Source: Tubulanus polymorphus (lineage: Eukaryota > Nemertea > Palaeonemertea > Tubulaniformes > Tubulanidae). From it: DNA of 64,000 nucleotides. The stretch is taken from positions 17,068,450-17,132,449 of the forward strand of contig NC_134029.1 of NCBI RefSeq assembly GCF_964204645.1, read 5' to 3'. The translations under genes and the position numbers were made by a program. Below, in pieces: positions 1 to 8,518 of the stretch; within the stretch, counting starts at the first letter, position 1, and every line of letters begins with the position of its first letter. Below the pieces are notes generated by a model. It was not told the origin of the DNA and ran no database searches. It was given only the letters and a program-made list of their open reading frames with translations.

Positions 1-171
1 GTGGATTTGATATGTTGGCTGATTTTGTAACCATGATTTCAATTCACTATATTTCATATTACCATTTTCATTATCAGATTTAATTTCATTCCATAATTCT
101 GAAACGTTAGAATATGATACTTCACTTTCTGGGTTATAATATAAATCTCTTAAATATTGTTCTTTTTTCAT
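1..171 (-). CDS. Integrase, N-terminal 57 codons (copy B, cut by window edge)
   Basis: The start codon is at 169-171, seven bases after the stop of the upstream gene, and the frame stays open to position 1. The translation closely matches the N-terminus of the integrase at 11550 in the complete Polinton (same YYNPESEVSYSNVSELWN stretch). The catalytic DDE domain lies outside the window, so it cannot be judged whether this copy is intact. Confidence 0.8.
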   Translation of the reverse strand, partial: MKKEQYLRDLYYNPESEVSYSNVSELWNEIKSDNENGNMKYSELKSWLQNQPTYQIH

Positions 172-177
172 CTTATT

Positions 178-540
178 TTAATCCATTAATAATAATTTAG
201 ATTTAGTTTCAATGGCTTTATGATTTGACTTATTTTCTGGTATAATAGGTTTATTGTTATTGGAATCATCTTTATCATCAGATTTGAATTTTGATTTATA
301 TATTACACCGGATAATATAATAACTGTTACTAATCCAATTGTAATATATAATTTATAATTACTTCCAGCATTAGAAGAATTAGATGGATTATTATTTGAA
401 TCAATATCAGATAAAGTCTGTGATTCATTTATATCAGTTAATTTCTTTTTCTTAGCTTTTTTTAATTCTGCAGATCTTTTACCCAATTCTCTTGCCCATA
501 TAATTAGTTTTTCAGATCTAGGCTTTTTCCTTAACTCCAT
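178..540 (-). CDS. Basic single-TM protein (copy B)
   Basis: About 120 aa with a Lys/Arg-rich N-terminus (KKAKKKK) and one hydrophobic segment around residues 65-82 (LYITIGLVTVIILSGVIY), followed by a charged tail. It is the homologue of the plus-strand gene at 11187. Relative to that gene, copy B has one extra G shortly after the ancestral ATG, which puts the ancestral start out of frame. An ATG at 538-540 restores the frame, so this start was chosen. Role unknown; a basic protein with one TM in a virus-like element could be a virion membrane or core protein (inference). Confidence 0.7.
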   Translation of the reverse strand: MELRKKPRSEKLIIWARELGKRSAELKKAKKKKLTDINESQTLSDIDSNNNPSNSSNAGSNYKLYITIGLVTVIILSGVIYKSKFKSDDKDDSNNNKPIIPENKSNHKAIETKSKLLLMD

Positions 541-1142
541 CACTCATTTATTTTAGTTAATTTTTGTTCTGATTCATTTTCTGTTTCGACGTTTGGGTGT
601 AGTACATCTGTTTCATTCTTACCTGATTTATATTCCAAAGGTTTGATGTTCGAAAATGTTATGACGCCAGTAGAAATTAATGTCATAACCGATCCTAATT
701 GAAATGAAGCATAACCAACCCATTTTTGTAATTCAGTCATAACTAAATAGTCATTTTTCAAATCACTATATAATTTATTTTCATCATCAATTGGTATTAA
801 CTGGTTACATAACTTAGAATAACATTTGACAATACCATCTGAAATAGAATCATTTATTCGGGCTAATCTTGCTTCTTCATAAATCTTAAAATATTTTATT
901 ACTTTATCTGGTTTCATAGCATCTAATTCTTGAAAAGTAATTATCTTAGTTAAAAACTCTTTAGATTTTCCGCCAGCAATCAATAGTTCTAGATGATGCT
1001 TACAATATAAATAGTATTCATAATCAATATTGTTATTAACTTGAATAGAATTAGAAACAACTGTATCTTTATTATCACTTATACCCAAATCATCTAATGT
1101 TTTTTCGATATCAATACTATTCTTATTAGATTTCTTTGACAT
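540..1142 (-). CDS. Conserved 200-aa Polinton protein of unknown function (copy B)
   Basis: Nearly identical to the 200-aa protein at 10592-11194 of the other copy, which shows it is a real gene. It has an acidic/polar N-terminus, a central mostly helical region and a hydrophobic stretch near residues 145-165 (GYASFQLGSVMTLISTGVIT). Its stop overlaps the start region of the next gene, as in the complete element. I recognise no family. The surrounding genes suggest a role tied to integration or packaging, but nothing in the sequence fixes this. Confidence 0.75.
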   Translation of the reverse strand: MSKKSNKNSIDIEKTLDDLGISDNKDTVVSNSIQVNNNIDYEYYLYCKHHLELLIAGGKSKEFLTKIITFQELDAMKPDKVIKYFKIYEEARLARINDSISDGIVKCYSKLCNQLIPIDDENKLYSDLKNDYLVMTELQKWVGYASFQLGSVMTLISTGVITFSNIKPLEYKSGKNETDVLHPNVETENESEQKLTKINE

Positions 1143-1409
1143 TTATATTAGAGAAATTTAATAAGAAAAATATCATAAGTATTATAAAATGATACCAGTA
1201 TCTCTTTAGGTTAATACTAAATTGACTAGGTTAGTTAAAGTTAAAGAATTTTAGTATTAGTTATTGTTTTTTTAGTATTTTTTATTTGCGATATAAAGTA
1301 TTCTCTTTTAAAAAGAATTGTAAAAGAAAATATTAAAAATTAAAATAGAAATAATAGATAGTTGAAGGTATGTAATTTTTATTATATTTTATTTGAGATA
1401 TATTAATCT
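1143..1409. promoter_or_regulatory. AT-rich intergenic region with short inverted repeats
   Basis: Non-coding gap between the HNH gene and the 200-aa gene of copy B. It contains repeated TAGTATT/AATACTA words and short inverted repeats such as CTAGGTTAGTTAAAG. The equivalent gap in the complete copy (10345-10591) is of similar length and also rich in TAGTAT/ATACTA words, so a regulatory role is plausible. No defined site can be named. Confidence 0.35.
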
Positions 1410-2195
1410 TTAACCACTCAATAAAGATTCAACATATTGTTCATTATTTGGATTATTGTTCCATAATTCAATGAATTTCTTTACTTTTGTTAACTGTTCT
1501 AAATATAACTGTAAACCTAGTTTGTCATGTTTAATCATATTTTCCTTCTTTTCAAGAGGTCTCAGGTTTTTCCAATTCCAAATTAACTTTTTATCATATT
1601 CATCATTCATGTCAAATTTAGATATTGGTAACACATCATCAATATGAAAATAATTGCCATAATTATTTATATTCATTTTATCATCGAATTGATATATTAT
1701 CCATGATTTAAAAAATTTATCTGAACAATCCAATAAATGTGCTAGTGTAACTGAGTGGTTTTCTTTACTGAATAATTTTGATACTTTAGATCTTAAACAT
1801 TTTTTCAATTTGTAATTAAAATCTGTTTGATATCTTTCTTTCTTATAATTATTTTGATACGCTTTATAATATTCTCTATTATTATCGCTCCATTCTCTCA
1901 TATATTCTGTTATATAATCTGAGTGATTTTCTCTCCATTGTTTATTTCTAACTTTGAATTTTTCAATATTATCCATATAATATTGTGTTGAATAATTTGG
2001 ATTATTTTCAAGAAATTTGTTATTGTATAATTTAGTACAGCTTTTGCAATATGTTTGTTTGCCATCTTTTTTAGTTTTATTTTTTTGAAATTCTGTTAAT
2101 GATTTATTCAATTCACACTTATTACATTTCTTATAGCATATATTCATTACACCATTATTGTTTATATTTATAGCTTGTGATTGTTCCGGCTCCAT
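1410..2195 (-). CDS. HNH endonuclease-like protein with N-terminal zinc ribbon (copy B)
   Basis: 261 aa. Near the N-terminus a CxxC...CxxC ribbon (CNKCELNKS and YCKSC) precedes a charged linker. The C-terminal third has the HNH-type pattern ending NLRPLEKKENMIK. In the complete copy the key block reads HIDHVLPIS; here it reads HIDDVLPIS, so the His expected in the catalytic position is Asp and activity is doubtful. This copy is 40 aa longer than the homologue at 9679 because of extra linker sequence. The start is ATAATAAATGG, the element's usual start context. Possible roles are DNA processing or homing-type cleavage (inference). Confidence 0.7.
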   Translation of the reverse strand: MEPEQSQAININNNGVMNICYKKCNKCELNKSLTEFQKNKTKKDGKQTYCKSCTKLYNNKFLENNPNYSTQYYMDNIEKFKVRNKQWRENHSDYITEYMREWSDNNREYYKAYQNNYKKERYQTDFNYKLKKCLRSKVSKLFSKENHSVTLAHLLDCSDKFFKSWIIYQFDDKMNINNYGNYFHIDDVLPISKFDMNDEYDKKLIWNWKNLRPLEKKENMIKHDKLGLQLYLEQLTKVKKFIELWNNNPNNEQYVESLLSG

Positions 2196-2223
2196 TTATT
2201 ATACATATTTTTATTGAAATTGA
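2193..2223 (-). promoter_or_regulatory. AATAAAAA...ATAATAAATG start motif (HNH gene, copy B)
   Basis: On the minus strand the gene start is preceded by CAATTTCAATAAAAA, then ATAATAAATG. Almost the same string lies in front of the 113-aa gene at 21001, and a close relative before the gene at 14284. This supports a shared upstream module. Confidence 0.4.
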
Positions 2224-3269
2224 TTAACATATTTGGAGTTATGATATTTTGATTTAAGATGGTGTGATTTATTGCTTCGAGTATAATATTTTCCACAATT
2301 ACATAAAACGCTTTCATTAGGATTATATTTAGGCGCAACAATTTCATCATCTAAATTACATTGAATTCCAATATCTTTATAAGAATTATTATTATCTAAT
2401 TCACATTGAATACCAATATTTGATGAATTTTCATTATAGATAATTGGTTTATCATCAAAATTTAAATAATATAATTGTCTTTTTTCAATTCTTAAGTTAA
2501 TCAAATTATTGTAACCTCTAGAAAGTATTAAATCATCATTTCTTTCATTGAAAGGAGTTTCAAGAATATTTATAATTTTTTCATCTAAAGTTCCTTTATG
2601 ATTTAAAACTGTATTAAATATGTTAGGATTTTTGATTCCATTATCTATCAGTTCAATAATTAAATATGCTTCATTTGATAATATTTGATTGATTATAGAA
2701 ATATTATCAATTTTATATTGTCTTCCATACACTAAATTTGTTGCTGAGATAAAATTTTTAATGTTAAATAATGAAAATAAGTTATCATTATTCATATTTC
2801 TAATATGACTTTTAGATTTTAAATGTTCTTTATAAGGCTAAAAAAATTGATACCTTGTTTCTCCGCTCTGCTGAGCTTAAATGTTGACCCGGCCGGCCGC
2901 CTATCTACCCTATACATTACTTTTTTTTAAATCGTGATCAATTTTACCATAACACACCCGGCCGCAATAGAAATGAACTGTTTATAAATTTTATCATATT
3001 TTACAAAAATGACCCGGCCGCTGCGGAGAAACAAGGTATCATTTTTGTTTAGCCTACTATCTTTTATCACTGAATGATTGATTACATGTATCACATTTGT
3101 ATGTTTCTTTTTCATTCTTTAATTCATTTAATTTAGTTTCTAATATATCATCTTCATATTTTAACTTTAATTTATTCTCTAAATGTGTTTTAGTTTTATT
3201 GTGTCTTGATTTTTGGGATTTATCTATATTGATATTACATGTTGGGCAGTAGTACTTATTTGCTTCCAT
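2211..3269 (-). pseudogene. Zinc-finger protein split by a MITE insertion (copy B)
   Basis: The frame starts at 3269 with two C2H2 fingers (YYCPTC...H...H and YKCDTCNQSF) nearly identical to the first 88 residues of the Polinton DNA polymerase. At 3055 it is broken by a 219-bp MITE (2836-3054). Leaving out the MITE and one 3-bp duplication, 84 codons join in frame to the 194-codon open frame at 2795-2211. The pre-insertion protein was therefore about 278 aa, with the shared fingers at the N-terminus, a unique middle, and a C-terminal Cys/His cluster (VLCNCGKYYTRSNKSHH). Function unknown; probably DNA binding. The complete Polinton lacks the unique part. Confidence 0.75.
2836..3054. mobile_element. 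Harbinger/Tourist-like MITE, 219 bp
   Basis: The termini are inverted repeats starting GGCTAAA and ending TTTAGCC; inside them the TIR continues as GATACCTTGTTTCTCCGC (2849-2866) with its complement at 3023-3040. It is flanked by TAA (2833-2835) and TAC (3055-3057), a 3-bp duplication with one change. Comparison with the uninterrupted homologous sequence in the polymerase gene near 24850 shows an exact insertion. GG/CC ends and a TWA-type 3-bp duplication are typical of PIF/Harbinger. The GC-rich core repeats CCGGCCG. No coding capacity. Confidence 0.75.
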
Positions 3270-3313
3270 TTTAATATCAAATTTTTTGTTAAAATTGATT
3301 TTAGAAGTTCAAT

Positions 3314-3470
3314 GATTTATATCATGTATTATTTCAATCACACTTTACTAACACTTTTAATGTTTAAAAATCTAACTCATACAAATATAAATATTGAAAT
3401 AATGTTTAAAATATATCTATATATCTATTCTTTAAGAGCTCACACTTTTATATTGAATAATCTATCAATT
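3314..3470. other. Copy-B-specific insert in the inner TIR spacer
   Basis: In the complete Polinton the 188-bp palindrome and the zinc-finger start codon are about 80 bp apart, with CAATGATTTAAATGTTATTC across this point. In copy B the same flanks are separated by about 155 bp of AT-rich sequence of unknown origin. No terminal repeats were recognised; boundaries approximate. Confidence 0.5.
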
Positions 3471-3502
3471 TAAATGTTATTCATGTATATGATTATTTTA
3501 AG

Positions 3503-3690
3503 AGGAATAGGGATAATAGGCTTTCATATCAAAGGTTGAAGGGGCGAGTGAGTAAAAAATGAAAATAATAATAATTTACAGTTGAATTAGGAGTGTGCGC
3601 GACTAATTCAACTGTAAATTATTATTATTTTCATTTTCTACTCACTCGACCCTTCGACCTTTGGTATGGAAGCCTATTATCCCTATTACT
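3503..3690. repeat. 188-bp palindromic terminus of Polinton copy B
   Basis: Starts AGGAATAGGGATAATAGG and ends CCTATTATCCCTATTACT. The arms are near-perfect complements around a 12-bp asymmetric centre (GAGTGTGCGCGA). It has the same length and sequence type as the palindromes at 7484-7671 and 25142-25329. The last base, T at 3690, is the junction with retrotransposon sequence. Confidence 0.85.
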
Positions 3691-3696
3691 CAGATA

Positions 3697-5363
3697 GCTG
3701 ACACCCCAAACTTCAGCACAATATAACATGACAGGTGCAATAAGACTCGCAAAAAGTTTGTAGGCGATAGTAATATTGTTTCTAACATTGATAGACTTTA
3801 ATTTAAACATAGCCTTTTTTGCATGATCTAGAAGCCGTTGACAGGCATTTTTAAATTTACCAGAAGCAGAAAATAATATACCCAAGTAGCAATAGTTACG
3901 AACAATTTCAATCATCAAACCATCATAGTAAACAGTGTGATTATTAAGGAGTTTTTCTCCTTTATTAAAAATTACAATCTTGTTTTATTCAGGTTCACTG
4001 TTAGGCCCCATTTTCTACTGTAGGTGACTAGATTGTCTAGAGCCTTCTGAAGACCGGATGCTGACTTAGAGATAAGGACGAGATCATCAGCATATAATGA
4101 GCAAGATACAATATAATCATTAATAGAAACAGGGTCACAGCCATTAAAAGCCAAGGGTAAATCATGTAGAAATAGGTTAAAGAGGAGAGGGCTGAGGACA
4201 CAACCCTCTTTAACTCCAATTTTGGATGAAATATTATTGCTATACCCGTCCTTGGTTTTAACTACATACGACACTTGTGGATACATATTCTAATTAATAC
4301 ATAAGAACTTCCCCCCTATCCCAAGGTTTGAAAGTCTATATATTAGGGCTTTGCGGTGAACTGTATCAAACGCAGATTTAAAATCAACAAAGCAACAATA
4401 AATATGTGCCTTAGACAGTTTGTTGACAAATTTGTCAATGATGCATTTAAGTGTGAGTACGTGATCAGCAGTGCGTGATCTTTTTTGGTAACCTATCTGA
4501 TTCATCGGTACAAGGTTATGGTTACAAGCGAATCTATACAATCTATTATTCAAAACATTACAAAATAGTTACTGACTATGGCAATACCTCTGTAGTTTTG
4601 AGGATCAAGCTTACTACCGTTTTTGAAAACAGGGGAGATAATATTGCTTCTCCATAAATCAGGGTAGCATCCGCTAGATAAAGTTTTTGTTGAAAAGAAG
4701 TGAAGTATGGGCAGAAGAGGTAAATGACCAGCTTTGAGCATCTCATTTAGGGTCGTGTCCAAACCAGCCGATTAACCACATTTTAACCTAGAGATAGCTT
4801 CAGAAATTTCTGCCCTAGAGATTTTATAGTTCAATTCATTAAAGATCAGGTCCTTGTTTTCACAGATAAATTTATCAAAAGCGCTATCCTGTTCTAAAGA
4901 GAATAACTTATTAGAGGAAGAGTTCAGAAGATCAGAGAAGTGCTTGACCCACTTTTCACCCCAAATAGCGCTGGATACCGACTTGTTAGGACTACTTTTA
5001 TCGAGGTTTTTAAGCTTATCGAATAAAGCCCAAAAGTCCTTAGGTTTATTACAATATAAAGATTCCATTTGAGAGAGGATATTATTTCTAAAAAGACTTC
5101 GCTTTCTGTTGAGGAGAGATTTGTATTTTTTCCTCCTGCCTCGATAATGATTAAGTAAGTTATGATCAAAGGGTTTTTATGAATAGCAAGACACAGTCGT
5201 TCAAGGTCTCTTTTGCAGGACTTGCATTCATCGTCAAACCAATTTTTTCCTTGAGAGAAAGTTGATTGACTGGACTTGCTGTTAACAGTTTTAGAATTTT
5301 TAGAATCCTTGTGAAATATGATCTCTTCTGTTTGATTTTAGCAATTTTAGCAGCTTTTAACAT
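3697..5363 (-). pseudogene. Non-LTR reverse transcriptase, frameshifted fragments
   Basis: RT blocks appear in order along the minus strand but in changing frames: NQIGYQKRSRTADHVLTLK and FVDFKSAFDTVHRKALIYRL (4553-4290), GVKEGCVLSPLLFNLFLHDL and the catalytic YADDLVLISKSASGL (4286-3972), then the thumb-side YLGILFSASGKF and MLYCAEVWGVSYL (3918-3700). 5363-4772 holds the upstream linker. At least five frame interruptions are visible. The coding sequence stops abruptly at the Polinton end. Confidence 0.8.
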
Positions 5364-5448
5364 TATGTTATTGAAACATTATCATTGACAGTCATATCAT
5401 TAGAGTTATGAATACACTTTTGGATCAGGTCAGTACACACAGGTGAGG

Positions 5449-6455
5449 TTAGCGCATGCATAAAATTGTTATCATCGAAATCCTTTCTCCATAGAAAAGC
5501 TCTTGGTGAATTTTTTGCATTAGGGCAATTGGTAGGTAGCCTATAGAGGAGATGCTATGCATTGGTCTATAATCAATACTAATTACAGTTGATAAAATAC
5601 AATGAATAGAATATATATTGGGATTATTAACATGAAATAATTCTACACTATCAAACAGGGCAAGAGAGGCTAATGAATAATCAATGGTGCTAGGAGTGCC
5701 TGAATGGCTGAAGCATGTGTGGTTACCAGAAATATCACCAAAACATCTTCCATTAAGCCGGATAGGTGCTACCTGAGCTCGGATGATATACACAGATCAA
5801 GGAGTTGTCTCCCGTGTTTGTCGACGTCGTGTAAGTCCGCGTTACAACGGGGGAGGGCCACATCACCAAGACAGGAAACAGATTTATAGATGTCGGCATT
5901 GGAAGATATGTCCTTTACACAATAGTCAGGCTCAGTAGAAGTTTTTACATTGAAGTCACCCAATAATGGACATTCCCCTGAGCGTGAAAACTCAGCAATA
6001 TCACTTTCCAGGGTCTCAAATAGGTCGGGCTGATTTTCACTAACTACTGAGCTAACTGGACAAACGTAAACAATGCAAACATAGACATCTGTTTTAAGAC
6101 CGAAAAAAGTCTTATTTAGTTTGACCCATAATAGTTCACTAGAAGCAGTTTGTATCAAACTAACACCTCTCCCGAATTCATTCTTAAAAAAAAGAGCAAT
6201 ACCACCATAATTACGTTTGGCTTTTATAAATCGCGGACATATTTTACAGTAAGAATGGAAACCTTGGAGATCAAGAGTGTCTTCGGGAGAGCAATGTGTT
6301 TCTACAAGGCCGAAGAAGTCAAATCTAGATAAGGAACTCCTGACATCCGGATAACATAGTTTACTAGTTCTCTCCCCCGCCACTTTAGAGTGGGCACCAT
6401 CAATATTCCAAAAGTCAAAGCTTAACTTATTTTTGTGGAAGTACAAATTGTTCAT
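5449..6455 (-). pseudogene. Non-LTR apurinic-type endonuclease (EEP fold), frameshifted
   Basis: The 6455-5769 frame has hallmark blocks: FDFWNIDG at the start, FDFFGLVETHC (catalytic Glu), NYGGIALFFKN and CPLLGDFNV (the GDFN block). After a frameshift near 5790 the frame 5793-5449 has STIDYSLAS, corresponding to the DYxL block near the end of the domain. The gene would nick target DNA for target-primed reverse transcription; this copy cannot make an intact enzyme. Confidence 0.78.
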
Positions 6456-6717
6456 GGTAGCACCTATAAATGAGACAAAATTATGGAAATAAAGAACACA
6501 AATATATACATATATAGGAGTAATAACATAGCAGGCGTGGACAAAAGAAAATTGAGACTAGAAGTAAATTTTACGTCTAAGTACAAAGAAAATGTGTAAC
6601 CTTACAGATGAATGTACATAAATGCAATGCACACAGGCATGCACAAGTTATACATAGCTACATACATGTACATACAAAGATTGACATTGTCGGTTCAACT
6701 ACAGTTTACAATAATAT

Positions 6718-7412
6718 CTAAACAGACGTGATGAGTTTGACGAGTCTGCTGAATTTGTCGAAAAACTGGTCGGATTCGTATTGACGACTGAAGCCGCTTC
6801 TAACGACAGACGATCTGTGCGGGTTTCTCTGGCCGGAACCGTGGTAGCGATTAAAACCGTTCCTAAAGTCAGACGAATTGTGCTGTTGACGATTAAAGCC
6901 GCTTCCGACAAACGAATTTTGCGAATTTCTCTGGCCGTATTTGTGTTGACGATCAATGCCGCTTCCAAAGTCAGACGAATTGAGCGGAGATGAATTGTGG
7001 GGATTTCTCAACTGACTGTTCACAGAGTTTGGTGTTGTAGAGGTAAATGCCAGTAACCCGGAAAGCGCATTGCGGTACATATCGACAAGTAGGACGTTCC
7101 CTTTACGGTTAAGGTGGACGCCATCCCGATTGAAGTATTGTGGAGTAACTACGCTAAGTTCTTGCGGTGAATTCATAGTAGTGCACTCGAGACTATGCAG
7201 ATAGTCATGGAATGTGTCGCATATGGTTGAATAGGCAGACGCCTGCTCAGACGATGAAATTGATCGAGGTAATGCTTTCACAACAAATAACTTTGCACAC
7301 GGAAATTTGGTGATACATAACGAAAGCAATTTCTCGAACTGAGATTGGCAGCTTTCAACGTCCAGTTCGGCTAACGAATTATCGATAACTTGTAGGAATA
7401 CCGTGTGAATGT
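6718..7412 (-). pseudogene. Retrotransposon ORF1, C-terminal half of SGNH esterase and repeat tail
   Basis: The reading frame entering at 7412 carries the second half of an SGNH hydrolase domain, ending with the Asp/His block RDGVHLNRKGN near 7100, followed by a Gly/Asn/Arg/Ser-rich tail with short internal repeats (SGFNRQ, SDFGSG). The first half of the domain, with the nucleophile block VIGNSHSKYL, is at about 27100. The two halves were one frame before the TIR transposon inserted: the codons ATT-CAC at the duplication are in the same phase on both sides. Confidence 0.8.
7404..7412. repeat. 9-bp target site duplication of the TIR transposon (left)
   Basis: TGTGAATGT on the plus strand, matched exactly by 26968-26976. 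Removing 7413-26976 rebuilds a continuous esterase reading frame. Confidence 0.85.
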
Positions 7413-7477
7413 ACCCCTGTGAAGCTGGCTCCCGGTTCCCGGTTCCTTATTCAGCTCCCGATTCAAAATGCTTTTGA

Positions 7478-7483
7478 ACCGGG
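7478..7483. repeat. 6-bp target site duplication of Polinton A (left, ACCGGG)
   Basis: ACCGGG directly precedes AGTAATAGGG at 7484. The same hexamer directly follows CCCTATTACT at 25330-25335. A 6-bp duplication is the Polinton/Maverick hallmark. Confidence 0.85.
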
Positions 7484-7671
7484 AGTAATAGGGATAATAG
7501 GCTTTCATACCAAAGGTCGAAGGGTCGAGCTCGTAAAAAAAATGAAAATAATAATTTACAGTTGAATTAGTCGCGCACACTCCTAATTCAACTGTAAATT
7601 ATTATTATTTTCATTTTTTTACTCACTCGCCCCTTCAACCTTTGATACGAAAGCCTATTATCCCTATTACT
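7484..7671. repeat. 188-bp palindrome at the left Polinton terminus
   Basis: AGTAATAGGGATAATAGGC at both outer edges in opposite orientation, with long complementary arms and a 12-bp centre TCGCGCACACTC. The arms differ at a few positions (CTCGTAAAAA versus GTGAGTAAAA), so they are old enough to have diverged, yet the same two arm versions occur at both ends of the element. Confidence 0.88.
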
Positions 7672-7864
7672 CTTAAAATATTCACATAAATGAATAACAT
7701 TTAAATCATTGAACTTCTAAAATCAATTTTAATAAAAAATATAGTATTAAAATGGAAGCAAATAAATACTACTGCCCAACATGTAATATCGATATAGATA
7801 AATCCCAAAAAGCAAGACACAATAAAACTATAACACATTTAGAGAATAAATTGAAATTAGAGTA
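7484..7864. repeat. Left terminal inverted repeat of Polinton A
   Basis: Pairs with 24948-25329 in inverted orientation. It consists of the 188-bp palindrome, an AT-rich spacer of about 80 bp, and a start codon (7752) with about 37 codons of the finger region. Homology ends at about ATTAGAGTAT. Confidence 0.85.
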
Positions 7865-8012
7865 TTCAGAACAGTTAACAAAAGGAAAGAAATTTATTGA
7901 ATTATGGAATAATGATCCAAATAATGAACAATACGTTGAGGATACAATGTTTATACTAGAACATGATTCTATTTTAGCCTATATACATTCAATGTACAGA
8001 GCTATAGAATAA
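7752..8012 (+). pseudogene. Chimeric ORF: polymerase-type finger joined to HNH tail
   Basis: 86 codons. The first 37 match the N-terminal C2H2 finger of the polymerase (YYCPTCNIDIDKSQKARH) because they lie in the TIR. From 7865 the sequence switches to the C-terminus of an HNH gene (EQLTKGKKFIELWNNDPNNEQ, closest to the copy-B HNH), then ends in unrelated residues. It looks like a deletion or recombination product of a copy-B-like end. Whether it is expressed is unknown. Confidence 0.65.
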
Positions 8013-8518
8013 ATCGATAAATTCACAGCTGTTACAGTTGTTACTATAACGACGAGATATTATGATTCATAATATTACAAATTGTGCTGGAACTCTGAAT
8101 AGAGATGACGCATCATAATTAGAAACGTGTAGAATATTCTAGAACCGGAACTAGATGGCGTGGTATAATCAACGACGTGTCATTCTAGAAAGGCGTGCCG
8201 GAACTAGATGACGGGATATACGCTGTAATATTGTGCTCAGGATATTCTATCTTTCGAAACGAAATTAGGAGTTTATAGTTTACAATTATAAATCTAAATG
8301 TAAGTACTGTTTTTTGTAGTTATTGGGGCTATTAAATATGAAACCTTTAAGTGCTTTTGACAACTGCAACTTCATACAGTTAATTCTATTTTACGTTAGA
8401 TAGATAATAACTTGAACTATAATAAATTATAATAATTAGAAACGATAGACTTGAAAATATTTATATCATATAATATCACGGTTCCTGTTCTACCGCTGAT
8501 ATCTTTTAGTTGAATAAA
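8013..8518 (+). promoter_or_regulatory. Non-coding region upstream of the 244-aa gene
   Basis: No open frame of note. A direct repeat built on GGAACTAGATGRCG occurs at about 8148 and 8193 with nearby TCTAGAA palindromes. The region is otherwise AT-rich. It probably holds the promoter of the gene at 8519, but no specific site is evident. Confidence 0.35.

Larger units (their letters stand above)
1..3690 (-). mobile_element. Polinton/Maverick copy B, partial (runs off left edge)
   Basis: Minus-strand genes from its end inwards are a zinc-finger protein, an HNH nuclease, a 200-aa protein, a basic one-TM protein and the first codons of an integrase, the same order as in the complete copy at 7484-25329. 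Its outer end, the 188-bp palindrome ending CCCTATTACT at 3690, matches the termini of the complete copy. It abuts reverse transcriptase coding sequence of a non-LTR element, so the expected 6-bp target duplication would be CAGATA (3691-3696), with its partner outside the window. The two copies are related but differ in gene content near the end, so they are separate insertions and not halves of one element. Confidence 0.85.
3691..7412 (-). mobile_element. Non-LTR retrotransposon, 3' portion (decayed)
   Basis: Minus-strand remains in the order ORF1 esterase C-terminal half, endonuclease, reverse transcriptase. The 3' end is cut off by Polinton copy B at 3690. At 7404-7412 the ORF1 frame continues, after removal of a 19.6-kb nested insertion, into 26968-28440. 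ORF2 is fragmented by stops and frameshifts, so the copy is dead. Between ORF1 and ORF2 (6456-6717) there is only AT-rich spacer with repeated ACATA words. PHD plus SGNH in ORF1 points to a CR1-like element of the Jockey group; the exact clade is not assigned. Confidence 0.8.

Noticed and set aside
7484-7671. 188-bp palindrome as an independent small transposon inserted at the Polinton end
   Set aside because: The inner edge has no copy of the ACCGGG duplication and the same arrangement is found at three ends, so it belongs to the Polinton terminus.
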